In this document: positions 1 to 8,498 of the stretch, one piece after another | How positions within the stretch are numbered: the first letter of the stretch is position 1 | How the letters are laid out: each line of letters begins with the position of its first letter | Made by a program: the position numbers and the translations under genes | Source of the DNA: Rickettsia typhi | GTDB taxonomy: Bacteria > Pseudomonadota > Alphaproteobacteria > Rickettsiales > Rickettsiaceae | Direction: 5' to 3' | Assembly: GCA_945883665.1 (NCBI GenBank) | Contig: CAMCXV010000012.1 | Coordinates: 1 to 26,860, forward strand | DNA: 26,860 nt | The notes under the pieces: model-generated | The model's database searches: none | What the model saw: only the letters and a program-made list of their open reading frames with translations | Told to the model about the DNA's origin: nothing

Positions 1-2
1 TA

Positions 3-122
3 GCCCTACGAAACGCAGCAAAAAAATGGACAATGCCACTCAAAGATTGGCCGTTAGCACTAAATCAATTTGAAATACTTTGTGGTGATTTTAAATATGA
101 TTTATTGGAAAATAAAAAATAG
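3..122 (+). pseudogene. IS256-family transposase, C-terminal end (cut by window edge)
   Basis: The frame is open from the window edge and gives 39 residues, beginning ALRNAAKKWTMPLKDWPLAL, before TAG at 120-122. The KKWTMP..(N/D)W..ALNQ signature is the conserved C-terminus of IS256/mutator-type DDE transposases, which move by copy-out/paste-in. Only the last tenth or so of a roughly 400-residue enzyme is visible, so it cannot be said whether the element is intact to the left. The stop codon lies inside the first copy of a 44-bp tandem duplication that forms the end of the element. The family call is firm from the motif; activity is unknown. Confidence 0.78.
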
Positions 123-194
123 AACTTACACAAAGTTTATGATTGACTCTGGAAAATAAAAAATAGAACTTACACAAAGTTTATGATTGACTCT
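107..194. repeat. Perfect 44-bp tandem duplication at the end of the IS256-like element
   Basis: Positions 107-150 and 151-194 are identical over 44 bp with no spacer. Each copy holds the last transposase codons, the TAG stop and the sequence ACTTACACAAAGTTTATGAT followed by TGACTCT. Read on the minus strand the outer end is AGAGTCAATCATAAACTTTG, which resembles an IS256-type terminal inverted repeat. The tip of the second copy, at 194, is therefore probably the element boundary, and the element carries its right end twice. The identity is seen directly; the terminal-repeat assignment is inferred because the left end is outside the window. Confidence 0.85.
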
Positions 195-201
195 ATTGAA
201 C

Positions 202-1038
202 TCAAAAAACCTTGTTTAATTCTTTTGTAAGATCATCATAACGTTTAAATTTCACAAGAGCCTCTTCTAGATTATCTAGTTTAAGCATGCATGGTCCATC
301 GCTAGGTGCGTTGTCTGGATCTTGATGAGTTTCTATGAAAAGCCCAGCAACTCCAGCACTAAGGGCGCATCGAGCTAATAGCTCAACATATTGTCTTTGA
401 CCACCACTGCTATTACCGGCTCCTCCTGGCTGTTGGACTGAATGAGTAGCATCAAAAAAAACAGGGGCTCCAGTTTCTGCCATTTGTGGTAGAGCTCTCA
501 TATCCGAGATTAAGCTATTATAACCAAAACAAGTACCCCTATCGGTTAAAATAATACCAGCTGCATTAAAAGCTTTTAATTTTTCATAGATATTTTTCAT
601 ATCCAATGGTGCAAGAAATTGTCCTTTTTTTACCTTAACAATTTTGCCAGTTATAGCAGCTGCCATTAGTAGATCAGTTTGTCTGCATAAGAAAGCTGGA
701 ATTTGTAAGATATCTGCAACTTCAGCTACTATAGGGCATTGAGTTTCGTTGTGTACATCTGTTAAAATTGGGCAATCAATTTCAGATTTTACTTTTTGTA
801 AAATTTTTAGACCTTCTTCTATACCAGCCCCTCTTGGAGCATTTACAGAAGTTCTATTTGCTTTATCGTATGATGATTTATAAATAAATGGAATATTTAG
901 CTTATCAGTAATTTTTTTGATTGAGCTTGCCATAAATAAGGCATGATCTAGATTTTCTATTTGGCAAGGTCCTGCAACTAAAGCAAAAGGCAAATTATTT
1001 GCAATATTAATGTTTCCTAATTTTACTATATTAGTCAT
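202..1038 (-). CDS. kdsA: 2-dehydro-3-deoxyphosphooctonate aldolase (Kdo-8-phosphate synthase)
   Basis: The enzyme condenses phosphoenolpyruvate with D-arabinose 5-phosphate to give Kdo 8-phosphate, the committed step toward the Kdo of lipid A inner core, in the cytosol. The 278-residue length fits the family. Visible motifs are AGPC (22-25), [11 protein letters not shown] (54-64), TDVH (93-96), KKGQFLAP (137-144), [12 protein letters not shown] (195-206) and DNAPSDGP (242-249). Cys25, His199, Glu236 and Asp247 have the same spacing as the metal ligands Cys11, His185, Glu222 and Asp233 of the Aquifex enzyme, so this should be the metal-dependent class, unlike E. coli, which has Asn at the Cys position. 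It is the last gene of tpiA-secG-kdsA, 26 bp after secG. An insertion-sequence end lies 7 bp beyond its stop. Confidence 0.95.
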   Translation of the reverse strand: MTNIVKLGNINIANNLPFALVAGPCQIENLDHALFMASSIKKITDKLNIPFIYKSSYDKANRTSVNAPRGAGIEEGLKILQKVKSEIDCPILTDVHNETQCPIVAEVADILQIPAFLCRQTDLLMAAAITGKIVKVKKGQFLAPLDMKNIYEKLKAFNAAGIILTDRGTCFGYNSLISDMRALPQMAETGAPVFFDATHSVQQPGGAGNSSGGQRQYVELLARCALSAGVAGLFIETHQDPDNAPSDGPCMLKLDNLEEALVKFKRYDDLTKELNKVF

Positions 1039-1064
1039 TATGTTTAAATTTAATTTGTTATATA

Positions 1065-1385
1065 TTACTTGGCGATAGGGATATGCTCTGCTTCTAGATC
1101 TGATTCTTTTGTATTTTGCTCGATTTCATCTAATTTTGAAGTGAAATCATTATGTTTTTGTGTTGAGAGATTGGCAAGTACTATGGCGTTTATAAAAAAT
1201 ACTATCGCTAATATTATAGTAGTTCTTACTAAAAAACTTGCAGCAGATCTACCGCTCATTATACCCATGTTATTCCCACCACCACCAATGCCTTTTAGAC
1301 CGTCAGTGCTGGTTTTTTGTAGCAGGATTACAACAATAAGTAATAAGGCGATTACTAAATGAACGAACAAGAGAGTATTTAACAT
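1065..1385 (-). CDS. secG: Protein translocase subunit SecG
   Basis: This is the small non-essential subunit of the SecYEG inner-membrane channel, which stimulates SecA-driven export. The 106 residues show the family layout: a first membrane helix at about 4-22 ([17 protein letters not shown]), a Gly-rich cytosolic loop with GGGGNN (35-40), a second helix at about 52-71 ([20 protein letters not shown]) and a charged C-terminal tail. The ATG at 1385 leaves 25 bp to the upstream tpiA stop, so the two are probably co-transcribed. The pairing tpiA-secG is common in bacteria. The second channel subunit in this window, secE, is far away in the rpl/rpo operon. Confidence 0.9.
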   Translation of the reverse strand: MLNTLLFVHLVIALLLIVVILLQKTSTDGLKGIGGGGNNMGIMSGRSAASFLVRTTIILAIVFFINAIVLANLSTQKHNDFTSKLDEIEQNTKESDLEAEHIPIAK

Positions 1386-1410
1386 ATTTTTAGAACAATA
1401 TTTGCATTAT

Positions 1411-2127
1411 TTACAAGTTTAAAATTCTGAATAATTCTTCTTTATCCAGAGAAGCTCCCCCAAGAAGCACGCCATCAATATCTTTTACTGCGGCTATATT
1501 TTTGTAATTTTTATAATTTACTGAACCACCATACACTATCTGCAAAGATTTTGCAATAACCCTCTGTTTATTGTTGTTCTCTCTTATTAATTGAATTATT
1601 TTGCTTATTTCTTCGATTGTAGGAGTATTGTTTGTTCCTATTGCCCAAACTGGTTCGTAAGCTATGATAATAGGTTTGTCTGTTTCTGGAACGGAATCGT
1701 TTAATTGTTGTAATAGAAATTTTTCGTAGTGGTTACTATTTCTTTCTTTCTCAGTTTCTCCTATGCAAATAATAGGCGTTATTTTATTTGTGATGCAAAT
1801 CTCTGCTTTAGTGCGAACTATTATGTTATTTTCTCCCAATAAATATCTTCTTTCACTGTGACCTATTAATGCATAATTAACATTGCAGCTTTTAAAGCAT
1901 TTAGCAGAATTTTCTCCTGTGTAAGGTCCAAATGTACCTCTAGTGCTAACGTCTTGTGCGCAAAAATTTAACTTTTTGTAAATTTGCGCAAGATAAGCTA
2001 TATAAGGAGTTGGCGGTGCAATAATTAAACGATGGTGATTTTCGTGATTAGATATAGATTTACTAAGTTCAGATGCTTCATGAAAAGTCAAATTCATTTT
2101 CCAGTTTGCAATAATCAATGGTTTCAT
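1411..2127 (-). CDS. tpiA: Triose-phosphate isomerase
   Basis: The enzyme interconverts dihydroxyacetone phosphate and glyceraldehyde 3-phosphate. The (beta/alpha)8 barrel hallmarks are all present: NWKMN with catalytic Lys10, LIGHSERR with electrophile His90, AYEPVWAIGT with catalytic base Glu158 and the start of flexible loop 6, and the phosphate-binding YGGSV (199-203) and GVLLGGASL (219-227). At 238 residues it is slightly shorter than the usual 250. It is first in the minus-strand tpiA-secG-kdsA run and divergent from the PpiD-like gene across 78 bp. In obligate intracellular Rickettsiales with reduced glycolysis, such an enzyme often serves glycerol-phosphate supply for phospholipids; that role here is inference. 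Confidence 0.95.
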   Translation of the reverse strand: MKPLIIANWKMNLTFHEASELSKSISNHENHHRLIIAPPTPYIAYLAQIYKKLNFCAQDVSTRGTFGPYTGENSAKCFKSCNVNYALIGHSERRYLLGENNIIVRTKAEICITNKITPIICIGETEKERNSNHYEKFLLQQLNDSVPETDKPIIIAYEPVWAIGTNNTPTIEEISKIIQLIRENNNKQRVIAKSLQIVYGGSVNYKNYKNIAAVKDIDGVLLGGASLDKEELFRILNL

Positions 2128-2205
2128 AGGAAAAATACCTTGCAGTTATTCAATTTGATATCTATTTTATAAATTAAATAAATAGGAAGTAAATTGTAAT
2201 TTGTT
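2128..2205. promoter_or_regulatory. Divergent promoter region between tpiA and the PpiD-like gene
   Basis: The 78-bp spacer must drive both directions. On the plus strand TTGCAG (2140-2145) and TATTTT (2163-2168) are separated by 17 bp. On the minus strand TTTACT and TATAAA/TAAAAT-like boxes occur 16-18 bp apart around 2165-2195. All boxes are partial matches in AT-rich DNA, so exact positions are tentative; only the presence of promoters is well supported by gene orientation. Confidence 0.35.
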
Positions 2206-3789
2206 ATGTTAAGGGAATTTAGAAAAGGTGCTGATAACATTTTTGTCAGAATATTGTTAGGTTTTATTGCTTTAAGTTTTGTAGGTGTAGGCGCTTCTAG
2301 CTTTCTAGCTGGTAATAGCAGAGGGGATGTAATAAAATTTAGTAAGGCAGAGTCTGTTTCAGTAGAAAGATTTTTATCTGCAAAAGCCAAAGAGATAGAT
2401 TATATCCAACGAACAAATAATATAAACCTTACTGAAGAACAGATAAAGTTATTGAACATTGATAATGAAATATTACAAAGATTGATTAATGATTCAATGA
2501 TCAGTTATCTTGCTAAAATATATGATTTTGAAATAAGTGATGAGTTGGTGATAAGCTATATTAAAAAAATGTCTTATTTTAAGAATCAGGAAGGTAAATT
2601 TGATTTAAAAATATTTAAAGCAGCTTTTCGTAATTCTCAGAAATTAGAAGATGAATATATGGAAAATATGAAAACAAATCTAGTAAATGCTGCTTTGTTT
2701 GATGTTTTTTTGGAATCGTTTCTGCCGTCTAAGATAATGGTAAATAATATGATTAATTACATGGCTGAAACCAAGTATTTTGATATTGTTAGTATAAATC
2801 TAGATAACAAGAGAAATGTCTTGGAGCTAGCACCTCTTGAAAATAAAGATCTTGAAGAATTTTACAATAGTAATGAAAATAATTTTATTGTACCAGAGTA
2901 TAGAAGTTTTGATTATATAACGATGGGGAAAGATTTTTTTGCTAAAAAAATTAATGTAACTGAAGAAGAAATAAAAGATTATTACGATGCAAATAAAAAT
3001 GAATTTGAAAATAAAACCTACTCTTTAGCAAAAAAGGATGCTCGGAGAATGTTGGAAGCTACAAAGTTGGAAGATTTGATAAATCAGATTTCCAAAAAAT
3101 TAGAAGAAGAAGTAGCGGCTGGGTTAGCTTTGCAAGAGATTGCTGTAAAATATGGTGTAACAATTTCTAGCTTAGGACCAGTTACTAAAGATGTTCTTGT
3201 GGCTGATGATAAATTAAATTTCTTGGAAATTGTGGATTCTGTATTTGAAATGGTGGAGTCGGAAGTTTCTTATCCATTGGAAATTGCAGGTCAAAATAAA
3301 ATTGTTCTTTTGGAGCTCAAAAAAATAATCCAATCTAGAAAGCAAGAATTCGAAGAGGTGAAAACACAAATTTCTTCTATACTGACTGACAAAGCAATTG
3401 CTGCAGAAAATATTAAAATTTTAGAACAAGTGCAAAAAGAATATAGTGAAAAAAAAATAAGCTCGGAATTGATTAAAAACAAAGGAATAATTGTTGAGAA
3501 TAATAAATTTATTACCAGAGCTGATTTTTCTGCTGAAGAAAAAATGAATCGTGAATTAATGGGTTTTGTATTTAAAACTGAAAAAAATCATGTTACTAAT
3601 TTAGTTATAGATGATAAAAAAGCTTATTTTGCTTTTGTTAAGGATGATAAAATAAATTTATCGAAAGCTAAAAAAATTGCAGACACATCTTTCACTCAAA
3701 TAACAAATACAATTAGGGAAGGGGTTCTACAAGAATTAATAGGTTATCTTGCTGAGCAGAATGATGTAAAGGTGGATATGAATCCTTGA
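2206..3789 (+). CDS. Membrane-anchored SurA/PpiD-like periplasmic folding factor
   Basis: The protein has 527 residues. It begins MLREFRKGADNIFVRILLGF, the typical start of PpiD/SurA_N_3 proteins: a short basic cytosolic tip, then one membrane helix at about 13-35 and a periplasmic body. Residues about 45-180 form the helical SurA-like chaperone region. The following section (about 215-330) occupies the place of a parvulin peptidyl-prolyl isomerase domain, but I cannot see the usual parvulin signature, so isomerase activity is doubtful. The family assists folding of exported and outer-membrane proteins near the Sec exit. It is shorter than E. coli PpiD (623). An AGGAAG sequence lies 16 nt before the ATG, too far for a normal ribosome site. 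Confidence 0.75.
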   Translation: MLREFRKGADNIFVRILLGFIALSFVGVGASSFLAGNSRGDVIKFSKAESVSVERFLSAKAKEIDYIQRTNNINLTEEQIKLLNIDNEILQRLINDSMISYLAKIYDFEISDELVISYIKKMSYFKNQEGKFDLKIFKAAFRNSQKLEDEYMENMKTNLVNAALFDVFLESFLPSKIMVNNMINYMAETKYFDIVSINLDNKRNVLELAPLENKDLEEFYNSNENNFIVPEYRSFDYITMGKDFFAKKINVTEEEIKDYYDANKNEFENKTYSLAKKDARRMLEATKLEDLINQISKKLEEEVAAGLALQEIAVKYGVTISSLGPVTKDVLVADDKLNFLEIVDSVFEMVESEVSYPLEIAGQNKIVLLELKKIIQSRKQEFEEVKTQISSILTDKAIAAENIKILEQVQKEYSEKKISSELIKNKGIIVENNKFITRADFSAEEKMNRELMGFVFKTEKNHVTNLVIDDKKAYFAFVKDDKINLSKAKKIADTSFTQITNTIREGVLQELIGYLAEQNDVKVDMNP

Positions 3790-3856
3790 GTTGCTTTACG
3801 AAGTGCAAGTAGAAAGACTGATAATAATTTAATTGCAAGTAGTTAGTAAAAAACAA

Positions 3857-6082
3857 ATGGTAAATAAAAAAGATGGTAATATTGAAAATATTGATTTTAG
3901 AGAGGCGATTTCTGAGCGATATCTAGCATATGCTCTATCTACCATTATGTCTAGATCGTTACCAGACGTAAGAGATGGTCTAAAACCAGTTCATAGAAGA
4001 CTGCTTTATGCGATGCTTAAATTAAAGCTAGACCCAACTTCTGGTTATAAGAAATGTGCAAGAGTAGTGGGTGATGTAATTGGTAAATACCATCCACATG
4101 GAGATACTGCTGTTTATGATACGCTTGTTCGTCTAGCTCAGAGTTTTTCATTAAGATATCCGCTTATAGATGGGCAGGGTAATTTTGGTTCTATTGATGG
4201 TGATAATGCAGCTGCAATGCGCTATACAGAATCAAGGATGACCGAAATTTGTACTATGCTCATGGAGGATATAGATAAGGATACAGTTAATTTCCGTCCC
4301 ACTTATGATGATTCTGATACAGAGCCAGAGTTAATGCCTGCTGGTTTCCCAAATTTACTTGCTAATGGCTCTGAAGGGATTGCTGTTGGAATGGCAACTA
4401 GTATTCCCCCGCATAATTTACATGAATTATGTGATGCGCTGATTCATCTGATTGATAATCCAAATGCAACAGAAACTGACGAAATAATGAATTTTATTAA
4501 GGGACCCGATTTTCCTACTGGGGGAATAATTATCGATCCTAAAAGCGTTATAATGCAATCCTATAGAACTGGTAGAGGAAGTTTTAGAGTCAGAGCGCGA
4601 TGGGAAAAAGAGAATTTTAGCCATGGATTATATCAAATTGTTATTAAGGAAATACCTTATCAAGTTCAAAAATCGAAATTAATTGAGCATATAGCTAATC
4701 TGCTAAGAGATAAAAAAATACCACTTGTTGGTAATATCAGAGATGAATCTACCGAGGAAATAAGAGTGGTAATTGAGCCAAAGGGTAGAAATTGTTCGGC
4801 AGAAATTGTGATGGAGTCCTTATTTAGGCAAACGGCTCTTGAGTCACGTATTAATTTGAATATGAATGTAATATCTTCCAATAATGCTCCAAGAGTTATG
4901 AATATTATTGAAGTGTTAAGTGAATTTCTTGCTCATCGTAAAGTAATAGTGACTAGGAGATCAAAATTTGAAATCAATAAGATTGAAAATCGTCTTGAGA
5001 TATTGGCTGCTCTAAAAGTTGCTTACTTAAATATTGATGAAGTTATCAGAATCATAAGAGAGGAGGATAATCCAAAACAGGAGATGATAGAGAAATTCAA
5101 AATTTCTGATATTCAAGCCGAAGCTATTTTAAATATCAAACTTAGATCTCTTAGAAAATTAGAAGAAGATCAGATTAATGCCGAACATAATGATCTTACC
5201 AAAAAACATGCTGAATATACTGAAATTCTAGATAACCCTAAGAAATTATGGTTATTAATTAAAAATGAAATAAAAAATTTACAAAAGAGGTTTGGTTTGA
5301 ATACTAGCCTTGGCGCACGTAAAACAACTTTTGAAGAGATGGAAGGATCCCCTCAAATAATAGATATATCAGCCTTTATAGAGAAAGAAGCTATTACTAT
5401 TATATGTTCGAAAATGGGTTGGATTCGTTCAATGAAAGGTCATAATCTTGATCTTGGTCATGTTAAATATAAAGAAGGGGATGGCGAGCTATTTAATTTA
5501 GAGACTTATACCACTGATAATATAATAATATGTGCAAGTAATGGCAAATTTTTTACTTTACTTGCCGATAATTTATCTAAAGGTAAGGGGCAGGGAGAGT
5601 CGATAAAATTAATCATTGAAATAGATAATCATGAGATTGTAAATATTTTTCCTCGTAAAATAGGACAAAAAATATTTTTGGCTGCAAGTAATGGTAAAGG
5701 TTTTATAGTAAATTCAGATGATGTTATTGCTAGCACTAAAAGTGGAAAGCAAATTATGCAAATAAGTGATGGCAATCAATGTATCTTATGTAACCCCATT
5801 GCTCTTGGTAATATGGTTGCAGTTATTGGTACAAACAGAAAATTATTGGTTTTTGGTCTTGATGAAGTGCCGGAAATGAAAAGGGGGCAGGGAGTAACTT
5901 TGCAGAAATATCGAGATGCTAAGCTTAGTGATATGAAAATATTTGATTCCGAATTTGGTCTTTCTTGGTCTTTAGGTAATAAAACTCGTCTTGAAACTCA
6001 AATAATGTCTTGGCGAGCTAAGCGTGGCAGTCTTGGTAAAATTCCGCCAGTTGGATTTCCTAAAGATAATAAATTTAATTAA
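3857..6082 (+). CDS. parC: DNA topoisomerase IV subunit A
   Basis: ParC carries the DNA-cleaving tyrosine of topoisomerase IV, which decatenates daughter chromosomes. The 741 residues show [20 protein letters not shown] near the start, [17 protein letters not shown] at 72-88, and [10 protein letters not shown] with catalytic Tyr123. The C-terminal blades (from about 520) read [20 protein letters not shown] and lack the GyrA-box QRRGGKG, so this is ParC rather than GyrA. The quinolone-pocket residue equivalent to E. coli Ser80 is Thr84 and Glu84 is Asp88. The frame is open upstream to a TTG at 3833, but I prefer the ATG at 3857 because relatives start close to the VENIDF-like segment; neither start has a good Shine-Dalgarno. 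Confidence 0.93.
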   Translation: MVNKKDGNIENIDFREAISERYLAYALSTIMSRSLPDVRDGLKPVHRRLLYAMLKLKLDPTSGYKKCARVVGDVIGKYHPHGDTAVYDTLVRLAQSFSLRYPLIDGQGNFGSIDGDNAAAMRYTESRMTEICTMLMEDIDKDTVNFRPTYDDSDTEPELMPAGFPNLLANGSEGIAVGMATSIPPHNLHELCDALIHLIDNPNATETDEIMNFIKGPDFPTGGIIIDPKSVIMQSYRTGRGSFRVRARWEKENFSHGLYQIVIKEIPYQVQKSKLIEHIANLLRDKKIPLVGNIRDESTEEIRVVIEPKGRNCSAEIVMESLFRQTALESRINLNMNVISSNNAPRVMNIIEVLSEFLAHRKVIVTRRSKFEINKIENRLEILAALKVAYLNIDEVIRIIREEDNPKQEMIEKFKISDIQAEAILNIKLRSLRKLEEDQINAEHNDLTKKHAEYTEILDNPKKLWLLIKNEIKNLQKRFGLNTSLGARKTTFEEMEGSPQIIDISAFIEKEAITIICSKMGWIRSMKGHNLDLGHVKYKEGDGELFNLETYTTDNIIICASNGKFFTLLADNLSKGKGQGESIKLIIEIDNHEIVNIFPRKIGQKIFLAASNGKGFIVNSDDVIASTKSGKQIMQISDGNQCILCNPIALGNMVAVIGTNRKLLVFGLDEVPEMKRGQGVTLQKYRDAKLSDMKIFDSEFGLSWSLGNKTRLETQIMSWRAKRGSLGKIPPVGFPKDNKFN

Positions 6083-6155
6083 GTTAGTTGCAAAACTATC
6101 ACATCTGTGTTATGTACTAAATTTAGTAATAATATAACATTAAAAAATTAACCTT

Positions 6156-6176
6156 ATGTCTAAAAAAAACAAATGA
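6156..6176 (+). other. Six-codon upstream reading frame overlapping the ankyrin gene start
   Basis: An ATG at 6156 opens MSKKNK and stops at TGA 6174-6176, which overlaps the ATG at 6173 as ATGA. Such overlaps can couple re-initiation on the downstream gene. Neither start has a recognisable Shine-Dalgarno. A short frame like this can arise by chance in AT-rich DNA. Confidence 0.25.
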
Positions 6177-8269
6177 GCTTATTTGATGAGTTAAAGGAGT
6201 TGTTTGCGACCAGATTAAGAGAATCAATAAGCGATGAAGATTTTCTAGTAAAAACTAGAGAGATATCTAAAAAAGCAACTATTAAACAATCTGAGGTTGG
6301 GACAGAAGAAGTTAAATTATTAAAAACTATTGCTAAAAATTACATTGCAATATTGAAGCAAGGTAGAATAGAGATGTTAAGGGAAGATATAGGAGCTTTA
6401 GCAACTTTTGCTTTTGAAAAATGGTTGAAAGATGATGATATTTGGGAAATGAGCAATTTGATATATCAAGAAAGAATAAAATTACTTGAGACTGAGCATA
6501 CTACTCCGCAACAAAAGAATGATATAGAAAAAAAGATAATGTTGATATCAGAATTCTTTAGTCTAAGAGGTGAAGGTGATATTTATGGAATGCAACGGGA
6601 TTATTGTTTGTCTCTTGCTTCAAAAAAATTCTTAAAAGCTTTAAAGTTTGAATTTGATAGGTCTAAAGCAATTCTTACTGCTCCAGAGTTAAAAAAATTA
6701 TCAGACTCTTTATTTGTTAGAGTTTTTAATTTTCACGATATAAAATATCTTGAACAACTAGTTGATACACTTGATATAGATTTAAAATCTTTCACTGGAT
6801 TGTCAACAGATGGTTCAGTTTGTAGCGCTATAAATATTTCCACATCTTTGCCAACTATTGAGTTAAAGTCTCAATATTTTGATTTTTTGAGATCTCAAGG
6901 TCTGCATCCAGATTCAGATTTAAAGAGACTTGATTTTGTTAAAATGCATAGTATGTCAGTATTATTGCACCATTGTAACAAAGGTAATCTTGAAGATGTA
7001 AAGTTATTGCTTAGATACGGAGCTGATATTAATCAATTAGTCGAAGTAGTTAATTTAGAGGGATTGAAGACATTTCGTACTCCATTTTCTGTATCTTTAG
7101 GTTCTGGGGATATAGAATTTGTTAAATATCTTGTACGTGAGGGGGCTGATCCTTTACAAGCAATGGATCGTTACCAAAAATATATTAAAGAGGAGCTTTC
7201 TGATTTTCCAGGGAATGTGCGTTGTGTACCTACTATGGGTTCTAGTGAAGTTTCTTCTGAAGTAAATGATGAATATTGTCGTATAATAGAGCAAGCTTAC
7301 TTGCAAAGAATGTTGGGTTGTTTAGGTGGGGCTGAAGCAAAATCACCTGATCATTCAGAACAAGGTGGTGCTGCTGTTTCAGACTCAAAGGGCGGTGGAG
7401 TTGTTTCTGCTAATCTTGCTGCAAGTGAGATTCCAGAACTGGTATCGCAATATATTGATTTTAAAAAATCAGTTCCTGCCTTTTTAAGCCAAGGTAGACA
7501 AGATAGCCGAAATATAGAAAATGAATTTGATGTATTATTACTAGAGTTTTTGAATGATTCTTTAGGGGAGAGCTTGGGTAAAATACACTCTTATATTGAA
7601 GAACATCCAGAGGTAAAACATTATGCTGTGCATAGTATTTTGGATTTAGCAATATCATCTGATGTAGCATCCGAAGTCTTTGCTCCTCAACCTGCATTGT
7701 TACATCAATTTTTTACCTTGAAGAAACAATTATGTGACTCATCATTGCAACAAAAGAAAGTTTCTGATGTTCCTGATGGTGTATATCAGGTGAAATCAGA
7801 TCTAAAAAGTGCAGTGTACGTATCTATTGCTCCAGCTTTAAAAGATCAGTTAGACCCTAGTATTCTTGTTAAGTTTAGTAACAAATTGTCAAACTGTAAA
7901 TTTATTAAATCTGATAGCAAAGGTATTTCTGGAATAAAAACTTATAAAGGAGTAATAAAATTAAAACTTGCTGCTGAAGATCAATCTTTAATTGCTACGC
8001 AAAAATATTTAGATAAATCAACTGGCAATGTATTAATTATTTTCGATCAAATTCATACTCACAAAGATAAAGTCACATCTTCATCTATAACAATTCATAA
8101 AGTAGATGGATTTAGTGAATTATGGTCTTTGGTTGCGAGTGTAGGTGCTGAGAGTCATGATCCTTTGCTATTAGCATCGGCTAGTGGTGGTGATGTTTTA
8201 CATGCTGATGGCTTAGAAGATGCTTCTGCTGTAATGGGTGATCGAGGTCCAGATGATCCAGATGCTTAA
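6173..8269 (+). CDS. Ankyrin-repeat protein with unassigned N- and C-terminal regions
   Basis: I do not recognise this 698-residue protein as a named family. It has no signal peptide or membrane helix. Residues 1-255 are charged and helical. Two ankyrin repeats are clear: about 259-289, with GNLEDVKLLLRYGADIN, and about 302-332, with GDIEFVKYLVREGADPL. Residues 384-418 are a low-complexity Gly/Ala/Ser linker. Residues 430-525 are helical, and 536-635 look beta-rich (YKGVIKLKLAAEDQSLIA, then GNVLIIFDQIHTHKDKV), followed by an acidic tail ending GPDDPDA. Ankyrin proteins of Rickettsiales are often secreted effectors that bind host proteins; that role is inference. It stands alone, 90 bp after parC, with no visible ribosome site. 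Confidence 0.8.
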   Translation: MSLFDELKELFATRLRESISDEDFLVKTREISKKATIKQSEVGTEEVKLLKTIAKNYIAILKQGRIEMLREDIGALATFAFEKWLKDDDIWEMSNLIYQERIKLLETEHTTPQQKNDIEKKIMLISEFFSLRGEGDIYGMQRDYCLSLASKKFLKALKFEFDRSKAILTAPELKKLSDSLFVRVFNFHDIKYLEQLVDTLDIDLKSFTGLSTDGSVCSAINISTSLPTIELKSQYFDFLRSQGLHPDSDLKRLDFVKMHSMSVLLHHCNKGNLEDVKLLLRYGADINQLVEVVNLEGLKTFRTPFSVSLGSGDIEFVKYLVREGADPLQAMDRYQKYIKEELSDFPGNVRCVPTMGSSEVSSEVNDEYCRIIEQAYLQRMLGCLGGAEAKSPDHSEQGGAAVSDSKGGGVVSANLAASEIPELVSQYIDFKKSVPAFLSQGRQDSRNIENEFDVLLLEFLNDSLGESLGKIHSYIEEHPEVKHYAVHSILDLAISSDVASEVFAPQPALLHQFFTLKKQLCDSSLQQKKVSDVPDGVYQVKSDLKSAVYVSIAPALKDQLDPSILVKFSNKLSNCKFIKSDSKGISGIKTYKGVIKLKLAAEDQSLIATQKYLDKSTGNVLIIFDQIHTHKDKVTSSSITIHKVDGFSELWSLVASVGAESHDPLLLASASGGDVLHADGLEDASAVMGDRGPDDPDA

Positions 8270-8331
8270 GATCTAATGCAATAAATATGTCATTAACAAC
8301 ATAATTGATTATAAAAATTAATTTAATTAAT

Positions 8332-8415
8332 GCATAAAAATAGTTTTTATCGAAGTTTAAATTATAATTCTTTTAATAAAGATTAAAATTTAAGCTTTTA
8401 TAAGAACTATTATGC
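8332..8415. repeat. Long imperfect inverted repeat overlapping a start codon
   Basis: The arm at 8332-8370 (beginning GCATAAAAATAGTTTTTAT) and the arm at 8381-8415 (ending AAGAACTATTATGC) pair with each other. About 29 of 34 aligned positions match, with one 3-nt bulge and a loop of about 10 nt. The right arm contains the ATG at 8412 that begins the glutamate-synthase-like frame. It could be a degenerate mobile palindrome, of the kind that spreads in Rickettsia genomes, or a leader hairpin. AT-richness raises the chance background, but the length is well beyond that of neighbouring hairpins. Confidence 0.55.
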
Positions 8416-8474
8416 GCTGGTTATATTATTTAATCTCGGTATGTGGTGTAATTTTTACACTTATTGCTTACTAA
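8412..8474 (+). pseudogene. Detached N-terminal membrane segment of the glutamate-synthase-like protein
   Basis: ATG at 8412 opens MRWLYYLISVCGVIFTLIAY and meets TAA at 8472-8474. The same frame continues without another stop to 9989, and the residues just after the stop (FSESALYILYILVPYILLG) form a second hydrophobic stretch. Related FMN-binding glutamate-synthase-like proteins begin with this kind of two-helix N-terminus, so the TAA appears to interrupt a gene originally spanning 8412-9989. A sequencing error cannot be excluded. Confidence 0.6.
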
Positions 8475-8498
8475 TTTTCAGAATCTGCATTATATATT

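Noticed and set aside
2124..2390. Minus-strand 88-codon frame between tpiA and the PpiD-like gene
   Set aside because: It overlaps the start of the well-supported PpiD-like gene and has no family features.
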